Source of the DNA: Anabaena minutissima FACHB-250
GTDB taxonomy: Bacteria; Cyanobacteriota; Cyanobacteriia; Cyanobacteriales; Nostocaceae
Direction of reading: 5' to 3'
Assembly: GCF_014697125.1 (NCBI RefSeq)
Contig: NZ_JACJRG010000013.1
Location: forward strand, 1 to 64,000
Length of the DNA stretch: 64,000 nucleotides
Shown here: positions 33,570 through 42,908 of the stretch, one piece after another
Numbering within the stretch: position 1 is the first letter of the stretch
How the letters are laid out: every line of letters begins with the position of its first letter
Position numbers and translations under genes: made by a program
Notes under the pieces: model-generated
What the model was told of the DNA's origin: nothing
Database searches by the model: none
What the model saw: only the letters and a program-made list of their open reading frames with translations

Positions 33570-34838
33570 TTGTTACAACCGCAACTAACAAATCCTGTAT
33601 TTCCAGCGTCGGTTTTCCGGCTAGATAACGGTTTAACGTTGATTCATCAAGAAATTCCCACTACTCCTGTAGTTGTGGCTGATGTTTGGGTCAGGGCTGG
33701 AAGTATACATGAGCCAGAACCGTGGTTCGGCATGGCACATTTTTTAGAACACATGATTTTTAAAGGTACAGCCACCCTAGAGCCGGGAATGTTCGACCAT
33801 AATATTGAAAATACAGGTGGTGTAAGCAATGCGGCTACAAGCTACGATTATGCTAATTATTCCCTAACTACGGCTACTACTTATATAGAAGATACTCTGC
33901 CTCATTTGGGAGAACTACTACTCAATGCAGCAATTCCAGAGGATGAGTTTGTTCGTGAACGGGATGTAGTATTAGAAGAAATTCGCGCTTCCTATGATGA
34001 CCCAGATAGTGTAGGCTTCCAATCTCTACTGGAAAATGTCTACCAAGATCACCCTTATGGACGCTCAATTTTGGGTAATGAGCAAGAACTAATGCAGCAT
34101 TCTCCAGAAGCAATGCGCTCTTTTCACCGGACTCACTACCAACCAGAAAATATGACAGTAGTGATGGCTGGGGGTATTAACCAACAGCTAGCATGGGATT
34201 TGGTTAACAAATCATTCTGTAATTTTGGTCAGCGTGGAGAATGTCCGCCAATTAAACCATTAGCCAAGCCAGTTATTAATGGAGTTCGCCGCCAACAATT
34301 GTCTTTACCACATCTAGAACAAACACGGCTGTTAATGGCATGGCTAGTACCAGGAGTAGAACAACTGCGTGCAGCCTATGGTTTAGATTTATTGTCAGTA
34401 TTATTAGCAGAAGGGCGGACTTCGCGCTTAGTACGTGATTTGCGAGAAGAACAGCAACTAGTGCAGGGAATTTGCAGTAATTTTTCTCTGCAACGAGAAG
34501 CGAGCTTATTTACAATTACGGCTTGGTTAGAGCCAGAATATCTAGAAATAGTAGAGAATTTAATTCTTAGCCATTTGGATGATATCTTCAACCAAGGTAT
34601 TAATGAAAATCAACTAGCTCGCACCCGTAGGCTGTTATGTAATGATTATGCCTTTTCTACTGAAACACCAAATCAGTTGAGTGGGATGTATGGCTACTAC
34701 AATACCATTGCCCAAGCAGAATTATCTGTCACCTATCCTCAGCAAATTCAATCATTCACTCCCCACGAATTGCAACAATTAGCTAAACAATATATTTCAC
34801 CGCAAAATTACGCGGTGACTATTATTAAACCGTGTTGA
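33570..34838 (+). CDS. M16 family zinc metallopeptidase (catalytic subunit)
   Basis: A 422-residue M16B peptidase. The inverted zinc motif H-x-x-E-H is at residues 57-61 (HFLEHMIFKG), and the third ligand lies in the following helix (ERDVVLEEIRASYDD). ENTGGVSNAATSYDYANYS is also typical. M16 proteins act on small peptides or transit-type peptides. Start is TTG at 33570, with no clear ribosome site; it gives the expected N-terminus. The next gene, another M16 family member without zinc motif, starts 125 bases later, so the two likely form a heterodimer like mitochondrial processing peptidase or PqqF/G pairs. Confidence 0.93.
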   Translation: MLQPQLTNPVFPASVFRLDNGLTLIHQEIPTTPVVVADVWVRAGSIHEPEPWFGMAHFLEHMIFKGTATLEPGMFDHNIENTGGVSNAATSYDYANYSLTTATTYIEDTLPHLGELLLNAAIPEDEFVRERDVVLEEIRASYDDPDSVGFQSLLENVYQDHPYGRSILGNEQELMQHSPEAMRSFHRTHYQPENMTVVMAGGINQQLAWDLVNKSFCNFGQRGECPPIKPLAKPVINGVRRQQLSLPHLEQTRLLMAWLVPGVEQLRAAYGLDLLSVLLAEGRTSRLVRDLREEQQLVQGICSNFSLQREASLFTITAWLEPEYLEIVENLILSHLDDIFNQGINENQLARTRRLLCNDYAFSTETPNQLSGMYGYYNTIAQAELSVTYPQQIQSFTPHELQQLAKQYISPQNYAVTIIKPC

Positions 34839-34920
34839 CTGGGGACAAGGAAGACAAGGAAGACAAGGAAGTAAAAAGGTAAAACAAAAGAATCTTTTGA
34901 AGTTTGACGTTTGACTTTTT

Positions 34921-34963
34921 TATGCCTAATGACTATTGACTATTGACTATTGACTAATAACTA
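34921..34963. repeat. STRR of GACTATT heptamers between the two M16 genes
   Basis: Three or more GACTATT units end at the ATG of the second M16 gene. Repeats reach right up to the coding region. Confidence 0.75.
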
Positions 34964-36262
34964 ATGACTCAAACTGTGAATCCTGCTGTGTCTAACAACT
35001 CCCTTATCCATCGCACTGTATTAAACAATGGCATTGTCGTCCTGGTAGCAGAAAATCCTGCTGCCGATATTATTGCGGGGCGAATTTTTATTCGTGCTGG
35101 TAGTTGCCGTGAACAACGCGAAAAAGCAGGTTTAGCGCATTTGCTAGCAACAGTCATCACTAAAGGATGTGATGGACTTTCTAGTATGGAAATTGCCGAA
35201 GAAGTGGAATCTGTGGGAGCTAGCTTGAGTGCAGATACATCGACTGATTATTTTTTAATGTCGTTAAAGACAGTGACAGGGGATTTTTCTCAGATATTAT
35301 CACTGGCGGGGCGGATTGTGCGATCGCCTACTTTCCCCACTACCCAAGTAGAACTAGAACGACGTTTAACCATCAATAGCATTCGTTCCCAAAAAGAGCA
35401 GCCCTTTACCCTAGCTATGGAGCAAATACGGCGGGTAATTTACCAAAATCATCCCTACTCCCTGTCGGTGATGGGGGATGAAAACACTGTAAGCAACATC
35501 ACCCAAGAAGACTTGGTAGAGTATCACCAAACCTATTTTCGTCCAGACAATATAGTAATTAGTATCGCTGGGCGAGTCACTTTAAATGAAGCTGTAGCCT
35601 TAGTAGAAGAAGTATTTGGTGATTGGCAAAATCCAGAGCAAGCCCTACCAGAAATTAATCTCCCAGAAATTGCAGTAGAGCCACAATCCCAGCTTAAGCC
35701 TATACACACCCAGCAATCTATTGTCATGCTCGGTTATTTGGGTGCAGCAGTGAATGATGCTGATTATGCCCCTTTGAAATTGCTATCTACTTATTTGGGT
35801 AATGGACTATCTAGCCGCTTATTTGTGGAATTACGAGAAAAACGGGGACTAGCTTATGAAGTTTCGGCATTTTACCCGACTAAGCTATATCCAACCTCAT
35901 TTTTAGTTTATATGGGGACAGCACCAGAAAATACCACTATAGCCCTAGAAGGATTACAGACAGAGGTAGAGTTACTGTGTACCACCGAATTAACTCAAAC
36001 AAGTTTACAAGCAGCGAAGAACAAAATTTTAGGGCAGTATGCCTTGGGTAAACAAACTAATGGACAGATTGCTCAGATATACGGTTGGTATGAAATTTTG
36101 GGTTTAGGAATCGACTTTGATAGGCAATTCCAAGAACTAACGGCGGCTGTCACCGTCCAAGAGGCTTTAATAGCAGCGCGTCGCTATCTCCAGAAACCCT
36201 ATTTATCTTTAGTAGGTCAGGAAGAAGCAATTAACCGTGCGGTGCTGAGTTATAAGTGTTGA
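34964..36262 (+). CDS. M16 family protein lacking the zinc-binding motif
   Basis: A 432-residue paralogue of the preceding protease. The equivalent of the HxxEH site reads HLLAT (residues 59-63), so both the catalytic glutamate and second histidine are lost. Other fold landmarks remain (NGIVVLVAENPAADIIAGRI; SRLFVELREKRGLAYEVSAF with R/Y residues used in M16 partners to bind substrate). It is therefore probably a non-catalytic partner of the upstream gene. ATG at 34964 directly follows repeats. Same-strand order and short spacing support a complex. Its target is unknown. Confidence 0.9.
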   Translation: MTQTVNPAVSNNSLIHRTVLNNGIVVLVAENPAADIIAGRIFIRAGSCREQREKAGLAHLLATVITKGCDGLSSMEIAEEVESVGASLSADTSTDYFLMSLKTVTGDFSQILSLAGRIVRSPTFPTTQVELERRLTINSIRSQKEQPFTLAMEQIRRVIYQNHPYSLSVMGDENTVSNITQEDLVEYHQTYFRPDNIVISIAGRVTLNEAVALVEEVFGDWQNPEQALPEINLPEIAVEPQSQLKPIHTQQSIVMLGYLGAAVNDADYAPLKLLSTYLGNGLSSRLFVELREKRGLAYEVSAFYPTKLYPTSFLVYMGTAPENTTIALEGLQTEVELLCTTELTQTSLQAAKNKILGQYALGKQTNGQIAQIYGWYEILGLGIDFDRQFQELTAAVTVQEALIAARRYLQKPYLSLVGQEEAINRAVLSYKC

Positions 36263-36421
36263 GTTATGAGTTATGAGTTAATACGGTTCATTAAAGAGGA
36301 AAAGTAGGTTGGGTTGAGCGACACCGAAAACCAACAAAGTCTTGAGGCTGTTGGGTTACTCTTCGAGTTCGCAGAGCGTTCCGCAGGAAAGGCTTGCGCC
36401 TATGTTCCTCAACTGAAGTGT

Positions 36422-36530
36422 ATTGACTCAGCACTCACTACTCAGGACTCACTACTCAGCACTCAGGACTCACTACTCAGCACCGGCTAAACGCCGCACT
36501 ACCGCTAACAGCACTCACTACTCAGCACTA
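36422..36530. repeat. STRR and third copy of the mosaic repeat unit
   Basis: Heptamers such as CAGCACT, CACTACT and CAGGACT alternate. At 36479-36516 lies a unit with GGCTAAACGCCGCACTACCG and AACAGCACTC, differing slightly from those at 9234 and 9286. A long open frame begins in these repeats at 36423, but that is by chance. Confidence 0.8.
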
Positions 36531-36575
36531 CTAAAAGTTGTAATATTAGCAACAGAAGTTCCGGGAGTGATTTCC

Positions 36576-37502
36576 ATGAAAGGCAGCCTGACAGCAAGTA
36601 TTTTAAGCTACTTAGAGTCACTAAAGACATTTCGCTGCTTCAGCAAAAGTAAGTTTTATTGGCTACTCCTGTTTTCCTGTATGTCTGTGTTCTTTGGCTC
36701 ATCGGCGGTAGTAGCAGTTAGAGTACCCCAACAAATTGCCCAACAAGTTGGGATAAACCGTCCTACTCTCAAGGTTGGTAGTCAAGGCGAACGTGTTTCC
36801 GAACTTCAGGCGACTCTGAAGCTTTTGGGCTTTTATTCTGGTGCAGTTGATGGTAACTATAATGAACCTACCGCCAATGCTGTTTCTCGGTTTAAACAAA
36901 CAGTGGGTTTGAGTCCAGATGGTATTGTTGATGCTGCTACCTGGCAAAGACTTTTTCCCAATCAACCATTTGTGGCATCAATACCCAACTCAACAGCCAA
37001 TACCACAACTGCTTTTCCTGTTCCTACTCAAGCTGCTACAACTACTAATACTAGACCCGAACCAAGACCCACTCCTCCCCCGCCTGTTCCTAATCAAGTT
37101 GTGAATACGAAACCTGTCACCAACCAGACAAACACCAAACCTGTTAATAATCAGGTTGTAAATACTAAACCGATTGCTAGACCTAGCACTACTTCTAGAC
37201 AAAGCACAACCACGACAACTCGTCCTAACACGACTCCAGCCGCTAACCGCATTCCTGGTGTGCAGTACACATCAGAAGGATGGCCGATTTTGCGCGTGGG
37301 GATGAGTAATGCAGAAGTTACCAAGTTACAAACCAGGTTGAGCCAACTAGGTTTTCTCAAAGGTGGTGTAGATAGCTATTTTGGTGTGATGACTGAAAAT
37401 GCTGTGAAAGCAGCACAAAAACGCTACGGTATCGAGCCTGATGGTGTAGTTGGCGGTGCAACTTGGGAGGCTTTATTACGGCGTTCTCCCCAACGGCGTT
37501 AA
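36576..37502 (+). CDS. Secreted protein with two peptidoglycan-binding domains
   Basis: About 308 residues. An N-terminal membrane/signal segment (about 25-50, YWLLLFSCMSVFFGSSAVVA) is followed by two PG_binding_1 domains. The first is at about 62-122 (VGSQGERVSELQATLKLLGF...GIVDAATWQRLF). The second is C-terminal, about 240-300 (VGMSNAEVTKLQTRLSQLGF...GVVGGATWEALL). Between them is a Pro/Thr/Asn-rich linker with repeated VVNTKP units. No catalytic domain is visible, so it likely docks to the wall or acts as a spacer. ATG at 36576 has GGGAG at normal distance; the earlier in-frame TTG at 36423 lies in repeats. Confidence 0.85.
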   Translation: MKGSLTASILSYLESLKTFRCFSKSKFYWLLLFSCMSVFFGSSAVVAVRVPQQIAQQVGINRPTLKVGSQGERVSELQATLKLLGFYSGAVDGNYNEPTANAVSRFKQTVGLSPDGIVDAATWQRLFPNQPFVASIPNSTANTTTAFPVPTQAATTTNTRPEPRPTPPPPVPNQVVNTKPVTNQTNTKPVNNQVVNTKPIARPSTTSRQSTTTTTRPNTTPAANRIPGVQYTSEGWPILRVGMSNAEVTKLQTRLSQLGFLKGGVDSYFGVMTENAVKAAQKRYGIEPDGVVGGATWEALLRRSPQRR

Positions 37503-37748
37503 TATCATGTCTGCTAAGGGACTTCCAAGCAAAAAAATATCCTGTCGCTTTTATGCTAAAGGAGCAGGGGAGGGATAATCGTTTTGATTTCAGAAATTGG
37601 ATAATTTATTTTTTGGAGTTCCCTAAAAGAATTAGCATATCTCTGTAATGCTTGGTGATTGGTAATTGCTCATGGACAAATAAATTAGCAATTACCAACT
37701 AACAATTTTTGTATATTTCCTCTTGAGGCCGATTTCTTTCAACAAAAT

Positions 37749-38102
37749 ATGAAAAACTTTCTATTGACGTGGTTAGGTACTGCGGTGGCTTTGCTGATTA
37801 CAGCCCATATTGTACCGGGATTTGAGGTGAAGAGTTTTGTCGCGGCTCTGGTTGCTGTAGCAGTAATTGGGTTAGTCAATGCCTTTGTCAGACCAATTTT
37901 AAGTATTCTGGCATTTCCCATTACTCTACTCACCTTTGGTTTATTCACATTTGTTCTGAATGCTTTAATCCTTTGGCTAGCAAGTGTTCTCACACCTAGC
38001 CCTGATTTTATCATTAGAGACTTTTTAGCCGCTTTTTTAGGCTCAATTGTACTATCTGTAGTTTCTAGCGTAATTAGCTATATTCTCAGAGCTATGGAAT
38101 AG
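37749..38102 (+). CDS. Phage-holin family 4 type membrane protein (second copy)
   Basis: A 117-residue four-helix membrane protein, paralogous to the one at 5240. The pattern matches: GTAVALLITAHIVPGFEVKS, ALVAVAVIGLVNAFVRPILS, AFPITLLTFGLFTFVLNALI and FLGSIVLSVVSSVISYILR. The NAFVRPILS block corresponds to TATVRPILS in the other protein. There is no phage gene nearby. ATG at 37749 with weak ribosome site. It converges on and overlaps the CobE-like gene by 11 bases. Confidence 0.85.
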   Translation: MKNFLLTWLGTAVALLITAHIVPGFEVKSFVAALVAVAVIGLVNAFVRPILSILAFPITLLTFGLFTFVLNALILWLASVLTPSPDFIIRDFLAAFLGSIVLSVVSSVISYILRAME

Positions 38103-38568
38103 TTATTGGTGATTCTCCCCTATGTCCTCTACTCTCCAGTCCTTGGGCGACAGCGATTGTTACTGCGCCTGGTTGTCCGGGTAAGCGCACAATTTGTTTA
38201 GGAACTAAAAGCTTGACTGCCAAATTAAGGTGAGAGGCTGCCAAAATAGCAGATGCTTCAGCAACACTAGGCGTTCCGACTATTTTAGCGATCGCTACGG
38301 TAGGATGAGGTACAGCAACAGTAGACAAAATCTCGGCAGAAAAGGTTTTCAAGGGCAAGTTATAGCTATGACAAAAATCTATTAAACCCGGTTCTGATGC
38401 TTTTATATCAATAGTAGCAAGACCGACTATCTCTGTTTGCAGAAGTCCATAATTTTGAAAAACTTGCTCAATTGCTACTAATAATAACTCAGAGGAAATA
38501 CCTGATTGACAGCCAAATCCTATCCACAGGTTTTGTTGTACAGGCTGTTGATCAGGGATTATTTGCAC
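38092..38568 (-). CDS. CbiG C-terminal/CobE-type cobalamin biosynthesis protein
   Basis: A 158-residue protein equal to the C-terminal domain of CbiG (CobE). It starts LWIGFGCQSGISSELLLVAI and has EIVGLATIDIKASEPGLIDF and the strong motif VGTPSVAEASAILAA, then LLVPKQIVRLPGQPGAVTIA. In CbiG this part follows the lactone-opening domain, but separate proteins exist, often in genomes with fused CobJ/CbiG. Its exact step is not settled. It stands alone here and overlaps the convergent holin-IV gene. Links to corrinoid metabolism make it relevant to the Btu-like locus at 11.9-19.3 kb. Confidence 0.88.
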   Translation of the reverse strand: MQIIPDQQPVQQNLWIGFGCQSGISSELLLVAIEQVFQNYGLLQTEIVGLATIDIKASEPGLIDFCHSYNLPLKTFSAEILSTVAVPHPTVAIAKIVGTPSVAEASAILAASHLNLAVKLLVPKQIVRLPGQPGAVTIAVAQGLESRGHRGESPITIP

Positions 38569-39233
38569 ATTAGTAACTAAATTACTATCAAGTAGAATTT
38601 GAAACTTTTAGCCTTTCGGTATTTAATTATCAGTTAGTAAGTTGTGCTTTTTAACGTTTATTAAAATACCTAAAAACTGATAGTTAGAATACTGTTATCA
38701 GAAATGAAAAACTATATATTGAGCATATCTAGCACAGTAGGAAACGCCGGGGTGAGGACAAGGTAAAAACTAGGAAGTAAATTACTTCTCTAGTTGTGCT
38801 TCTTTGGCATCCCTGAAGCATCAACATTTTACTTAGTCTACTTCGGTGTTTCAATTTCTTCGCATTTTTGCCGTAGTTACTTTATACAAAGCTACGACTG
38901 ATTTTTATAATTTCAGTTTCTCATTTCTGAAGCAGACTTCTTTAACCTCCTTAGTATTTAATTTAATACCGTGTTTTTTATTAGTTGTCAAGTTGTCTCA
39001 AGCAAGTTTTAAGATACAAAAATTTTAGCCAAAATTTGTCTAAAAAATAACAGATTTTTTTGACTTTTATTGCTGATTTCTTGTCGAAAATTTAGCAATT
39101 CAGAAAAGGACATCTCGTGTTTTCAGAACAAAGTAACTAATTAGACACTAATTAGCATCATAATTACGTTAGCGTAGCGGGGCGCAACCCATTACGAATT
39201 ACGAATTACGAATTACGAATTACGAATTACAAA
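38569..39233. other. Long intergenic region with a stem-loop and tandem repeats
   Basis: 665 bases between divergent or isolated minus-strand genes. At 38769-38794 a stem ACTAGGAAGT / ACTTC-T-CTAGT with one bulge and 5-base loop is seen, preceded by a TATATA-like sequence at about 38711. It might be a small-RNA 3' end. The right end (39191-39235) is repeats of ACGAATT. A 60-codon frame at 38846 is not convincing. Confidence 0.5.
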
Positions 39234-39235
39234 TT
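39191..39235. repeat. STRR of ACGAATT heptamers at the ankyrin gene 3' end
   Basis: ACGAATT repeated five times or so, running into the stop codon of the ankyrin-repeat gene. Confidence 0.85.
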
Positions 39236-40517
39236 ATTCCTCCGCTCCAGCCTGCTTGAAAATTTGCACGATATTTCTATAGCCATTAAATTCTGCCAGC
39301 ATCAAAGCCGTATAACCACCACGGTTTTTTAAGTTCATATTTGCCCCAAATTCCAGCAATACTTGCACCGCTTTACCATAGCCCCCAGCCGCAGCCCACA
39401 TCAAGGCTGTAGCCCCTGCCGAATCCTGATAATTAATATTTGCACCCTTGGCTAACAATAGCTGAATAATTTTAGGATAGTTACGTTCTGCTGCCTTAAT
39501 TAAAGCGGTTTTGCTATCTTTCGCTGGAATATCAACATCAGCACCATAATCTAAGAATACCTTGACTGCATCTGTCTGTCCTTGGGATACTGCCAAGGTT
39601 AAAGGTGTTTCACCGATTTTATCGCCATGCAAATTTGCACCATAACGCAGCAGTGCTTCTACTATCTGACTATGCCCCTGCAATGCAGCTACTAGCAAAG
39701 GTGTGTCACCGAGATGATTTTTGATGTGGGGATCTGCACCGCGACTAAGTAAAATTTGCACTACATCAAGATAGCCTTCCACAACAGCGAGGTGTAAGGC
39801 TGTTTCGCCGTCTTTATCTTGATGATTAACTTCACTACCTTGATCTAGTAATATAGCTGCGATCGCAACCTGTCCAGCCGCCACAGCTGCCAATAGTGCC
39901 GTACCACCATCTTGGTTTTGTAAATTCACATCAGCCCCACCCGCCAGCAATGCTTGGACTACCTCTACACGTCCCAAGTCAGATGCAATCATCAGCAGGG
40001 TTTCGCCGTCCTCATCTTGGGTGTTAGCATCCACACCACTTTCTAAAAGCAGTCGCACTACTTCCTCATGTCCATGCTTGATTGCCAATTTTAAAGCCGT
40101 ATCTTCGTCATTGTCTTGGCAATTCACATCAGCCCCACCCCCCAGTAATGCTTGAACCACCTTGGTATGACCTTTGAGTGCAGCTGCCATCAAAGCCGTA
40201 CTACCATCTTCGTTAGTGGCATTAATATCAGCCCCTCTAGAAACTAGAAGCTGCACAATATCTAGCTGATTAGCACTAGCAGCTAACATCAAAGCCGTCA
40301 AGCCGTAGCGTTTTCTAGCTAAATTGATATCTGCTCCCGCATCCAAGAGCGATCGCACAATTTCGGTATAGCCTAGATTAGCAGCAAACATTAACGCCGT
40401 CGTGCCATCGCGATCGCACACATCCACCATCGCAACCGCAACCAATAGGGCATCCAACTGCTTCAAATCACCACTTTTAGCAGCCTTCAGCAGCAAAGCA
40501 TCATAGTTTTCAATCAT
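39234..40517 (-). CDS. Ankyrin-repeat protein
   Basis: 427 residues made almost wholly of ankyrin repeats (about 12 of 33 residues). Typical units read DGTTALMFAANLGYTEIVRS then LLDAGADINL, and DGETALHLAVVEGYLDVVQI then LLSRGADPHI. It has no signal peptide or membrane segment and no added enzyme domain, so it is a cytoplasmic protein-binding scaffold with unknown partner. The ATG at 40517 gives a capped first repeat. No operon partner. The repeats differ enough in DNA sequence that the ORF is stable. Confidence 0.93.
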   Translation of the reverse strand: MIENYDALLLKAAKSGDLKQLDALLVAVAMVDVCDRDGTTALMFAANLGYTEIVRSLLDAGADINLARKRYGLTALMLAASANQLDIVQLLVSRGADINATNEDGSTALMAAALKGHTKVVQALLGGGADVNCQDNDEDTALKLAIKHGHEEVVRLLLESGVDANTQDEDGETLLMIASDLGRVEVVQALLAGGADVNLQNQDGGTALLAAVAAGQVAIAAILLDQGSEVNHQDKDGETALHLAVVEGYLDVVQILLSRGADPHIKNHLGDTPLLVAALQGHSQIVEALLRYGANLHGDKIGETPLTLAVSQGQTDAVKVFLDYGADVDIPAKDSKTALIKAAERNYPKIIQLLLAKGANINYQDSAGATALMWAAAGGYGKAVQVLLEFGANMNLKNRGGYTALMLAEFNGYRNIVQIFKQAGAEE

Positions 40518-40703
40518 GAATCCATTCCAACCGGGAAATCTTGTTTATTCAGTCCCAAAATTTAGTCTGAAATGCTTTAGGTACTTTGGCAAGATATTGG
40601 GCATGGGAAATATAATCTACCTTGTTCCTCTTGTCTCCCTTTGCCCACGGTACGTAGAATTGTGCTAATTTTTATTAAGATTTAAGAATTGGGCGAGAAC
40701 ACA

Positions 40704-41174
40704 ATGAATTTGGAACTATCTGACTCAGTTAAATATTGGCTGAATTTCTTTCACCCGTTGATTATGTGGGTGTTACTAGCACTCTCACTCTATGCTGCTT
40801 ACCTCGGTCTACAAGTACAGCGTACACGCAACGCACAAGGTGAAGCAAAAAAAGAACTAATTAAAGGTAAATATAACGTCAAACACTACCAAATTGGCTC
40901 GTTAATTTTAGCTGTAATGGTAGCTGGTGCAATTGGTGGTATGGCTGTCACCTTTATTAATAACGGTAAATTGTTTGTAGGCCCGCACCTATTAGCTGGA
41001 TTAGGTATGACAGGTTTAATTGCATTTTCTGCTGCCCTATCTCCCTTTATGCAAAAAGGAGCAAACTGGGCGCGGGTAACTCACATTTTATTAAACTTCG
41101 TGATTTTAGGACTGTTTACCTGGCAGGCTATCACAGGTGTAGAAATTGTCCAAAGAATACTTTCTAAAGCTTAG
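40704..41174 (+). CDS. DUF4079 family membrane protein
   Basis: A 156-residue protein with four predicted helices (about 12-32, 60-82, 95-118 and 130-150). The conserved start has NLELSDSVKYWLNFFHPLIM then WVLLALSLYAAYLGLQVQRT, and further on HLLAGLGMTGLIAFSAALSP and ARVTHILLNFVILGLF. It contains histidines placed in helices, as in cytochrome b-type proteins, so haem binding is conceivable but not shown. ATG at 40704 is preferred over a TTG at 40689. Convergent with the DUF1997 gene. Family seems limited to phototrophs. Confidence 0.82.
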   Translation: MNLELSDSVKYWLNFFHPLIMWVLLALSLYAAYLGLQVQRTRNAQGEAKKELIKGKYNVKHYQIGSLILAVMVAGAIGGMAVTFINNGKLFVGPHLLAGLGMTGLIAFSAALSPFMQKGANWARVTHILLNFVILGLFTWQAITGVEIVQRILSKA

Positions 41175-41251
41175 TCATTAATCTTTTCTTCTTTGTGCCT
41201 CTGTGCCTCTGTGGTGAAAAATAAAGTTATTTTTACCACAGAGTTAAAGAA

Positions 41252-41911
41252 TTATCGTCGTTTCTTGCAATTATTTGGGAAAGGAATGCCAACAGATTGG
41301 TGAAAATCTTCTTGGACTTTGCGAGTGAGGCGGCGGGAGACTTGGCGGACGATTTGGTTGAGCAAGCGATCGCCTGTAGACTGAACTAAAGACTTGGGTA
41401 AACGCTGTATAAATCGCGGAAAGTGCAGACAAACAACTAAATCTAATTCCCATTCCACTCGCGTGACTTCACCCAAATCTTCTTTTAACTGTAATGATGC
41501 TCGGTAGTCTACATCATAACCAGGGGGTTGATAATCAGGAACAGGAATTGTGCGAATCCGATAAACTCCCTCGTCGGCGGGTAAGAGTTCTAAACCAATT
41601 TTCGGTTCAACTTCATAACCAAAAGAGCCAAAACGACCAATAATTAAGGCATAACCGTTTTCTCCCAAAGGCTGTACCTTCATTGGTTCAGCACACCGCG
41701 AAAACCAATCAGCATGAGCATTTAGATACTCAGAAACCGTCTGTGCTGGGGCGGACATTGCCATACAGTCGTTATAACGACCATAAAACTTGGTTGGAGT
41801 CCCTATAGTTTTGTCTGTACCCGTGTCTTCGTTTTCTGGGAGGTTTGTAGTAACGGGGACAACTGTTTCTGTGATTTCCAGAGATTGATATTCGCCGTTT
41901 GTCGAAAGCAT
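41252..41911 (-). CDS. DUF1997 family protein
   Basis: 219 residues of the cyanobacterial/plastid DUF1997 family. The N-terminal 45 residues are polar. Then comes KFYGRYNDCMAMSAPAQTVS, EYLNAHADWFSRCAEP, a core GENGYALIIGRFGSFGYEVE, and RYRIRTIPVPDYQPPGYDVD-like blocks ending in a C-terminal helix LNQIVRQVSRRLTRKVQEDF. It may adopt an SRPBCC-like lipid-binding fold; that is inference. ATG at 41911. Convergent with the DUF4079 gene. Function unknown. Confidence 0.82.
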   Translation of the reverse strand: MLSTNGEYQSLEITETVVPVTTNLPENEDTGTDKTIGTPTKFYGRYNDCMAMSAPAQTVSEYLNAHADWFSRCAEPMKVQPLGENGYALIIGRFGSFGYEVEPKIGLELLPADEGVYRIRTIPVPDYQPPGYDVDYRASLQLKEDLGEVTRVEWELDLVVCLHFPRFIQRLPKSLVQSTGDRLLNQIVRQVSRRLTRKVQEDFHQSVGIPFPNNCKKRR

Positions 41912-42090
41912 GAAGCATTCCCCTCTAGCTTGGCGTTTGTCTATAATTAATAATTCCCAGGTTGATTGGGCGGATTAGCATTAAACTTCCATTTTGACCG
42001 AAAGCTTATAAATCTGTCATGTGCTTCATAAAATAACTACAATATAAAACGGATCAATCACATAACTAGTTTCCCAGGATAGCGTTTCTT

Positions 42091-42747
42091 ATGAAAGCAT
42101 TTGTAGCAGGGGCAACAGGTGAAACAGGTCGCCGCATAGTACAAGAGTTAGTATCGCGTAATATTCCTGTGCGTGCTTTGGTCAGGGATATACAGACAGC
42201 TAGAACCATTTTGCCACCTGATGCCGAGTTAGTAGTAGGTGACGTATTAAATCCACAAAGCTTAACGACAGCCTTGGGAGATAGTACTGTGGTACTGTGT
42301 GCAACTGGTGCAAAACCCAGTTTAGATCCCACAGGCCCCTATAAAGTAGATTTTGAAGGCACTAAAAATTTAGTTGATGTGGCAAAAGCCCAGGGAATTG
42401 AACATTTTGTTTTAGTAACTTCTTTGTGCGTCTCCCAGTTTTTCCATCCGTTGAACTTGTTTTGGCTAATTTTGGTATGGAAAAAACAAGCAGAAGAGTA
42501 TTTACAAAAAAGTGGTTTGAACTACACAATTGTTCGTCCTGGCGGGTTAAAAAATGAAGATAACCCCGATGCGATCGTCATGCAGAGTGCTGATACATTA
42601 TTTGAGGGTAGTATTCCTCGCCAAAAAGTCGCCCAAGTTTGTGTGGAAGCCCTATTTAAACCACCCGCACACCATAAAATAGTCGAGATAGTCGCCAAAC
42701 CTGAAGCTAGCCCTAAAAGCTTTGAAGAATTATTTCAACAATGCTAA
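42091..42747 (+). CDS. NAD(P)-binding SDR-like (atypical, extended) protein
   Basis: 218 residues with an N-terminal Rossmann fold. GATGETGRRIV is at residues 7-17 (glycine-rich loop), then a basic patch RALVRD (NADP-type) at about 29-34, VVGDVLNP and VVLCATGAKPS. A short active-site region follows (FVLVTSLCVSQFFHP; no clear Tyr-x3-Lys), then LNYTIVRPGGLKNED. This is the atypical SDR group that includes ycf39-like proteins and complex I assembly factors; the substrate or partner is unknown. ATG at 42091. An STRR cluster follows. No operon link. Confidence 0.88.
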   Translation: MKAFVAGATGETGRRIVQELVSRNIPVRALVRDIQTARTILPPDAELVVGDVLNPQSLTTALGDSTVVLCATGAKPSLDPTGPYKVDFEGTKNLVDVAKAQGIEHFVLVTSLCVSQFFHPLNLFWLILVWKKQAEEYLQKSGLNYTIVRPGGLKNEDNPDAIVMQSADTLFEGSIPRQKVAQVCVEALFKPPAHHKIVEIVAKPEASPKSFEELFQQC

Positions 42748-42767
42748 GTAAAACGCTGATTTATTTC

Positions 42768-42832
42768 ACCACCAGCTAAATGCCCCGCTACCACTCAGCA
42801 CTCACCACTCAGCACTCACCACTCAGCACTAA
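42768..42832. repeat. STRR with shortened mosaic unit
   Basis: A GCTAAATGCCCCGCTACC piece, similar to the unit at 9234, followed by CAGCACT and CACCACT heptamers. Confidence 0.75.
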
Positions 42833-42908
42833 TTTTGTGAACTTTACCGAAATAGATGCGTCAACTTTTGTTGTTAGCTAAGAGAGTGAATTTGAAAGGA
42901 GTAAAACT

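Noticed and set aside
36423..36575. N-terminal 51 codons of the long frame before the peptidoglycan-binding protein
   Set aside because: They fall in short tandem repeats, and a good ribosome site precedes ATG 36576.
38846..39028. 60-codon frame in the long gap after the CobE-like gene
   Set aside because: A/T-rich, with no ribosome site or family; it looks random.
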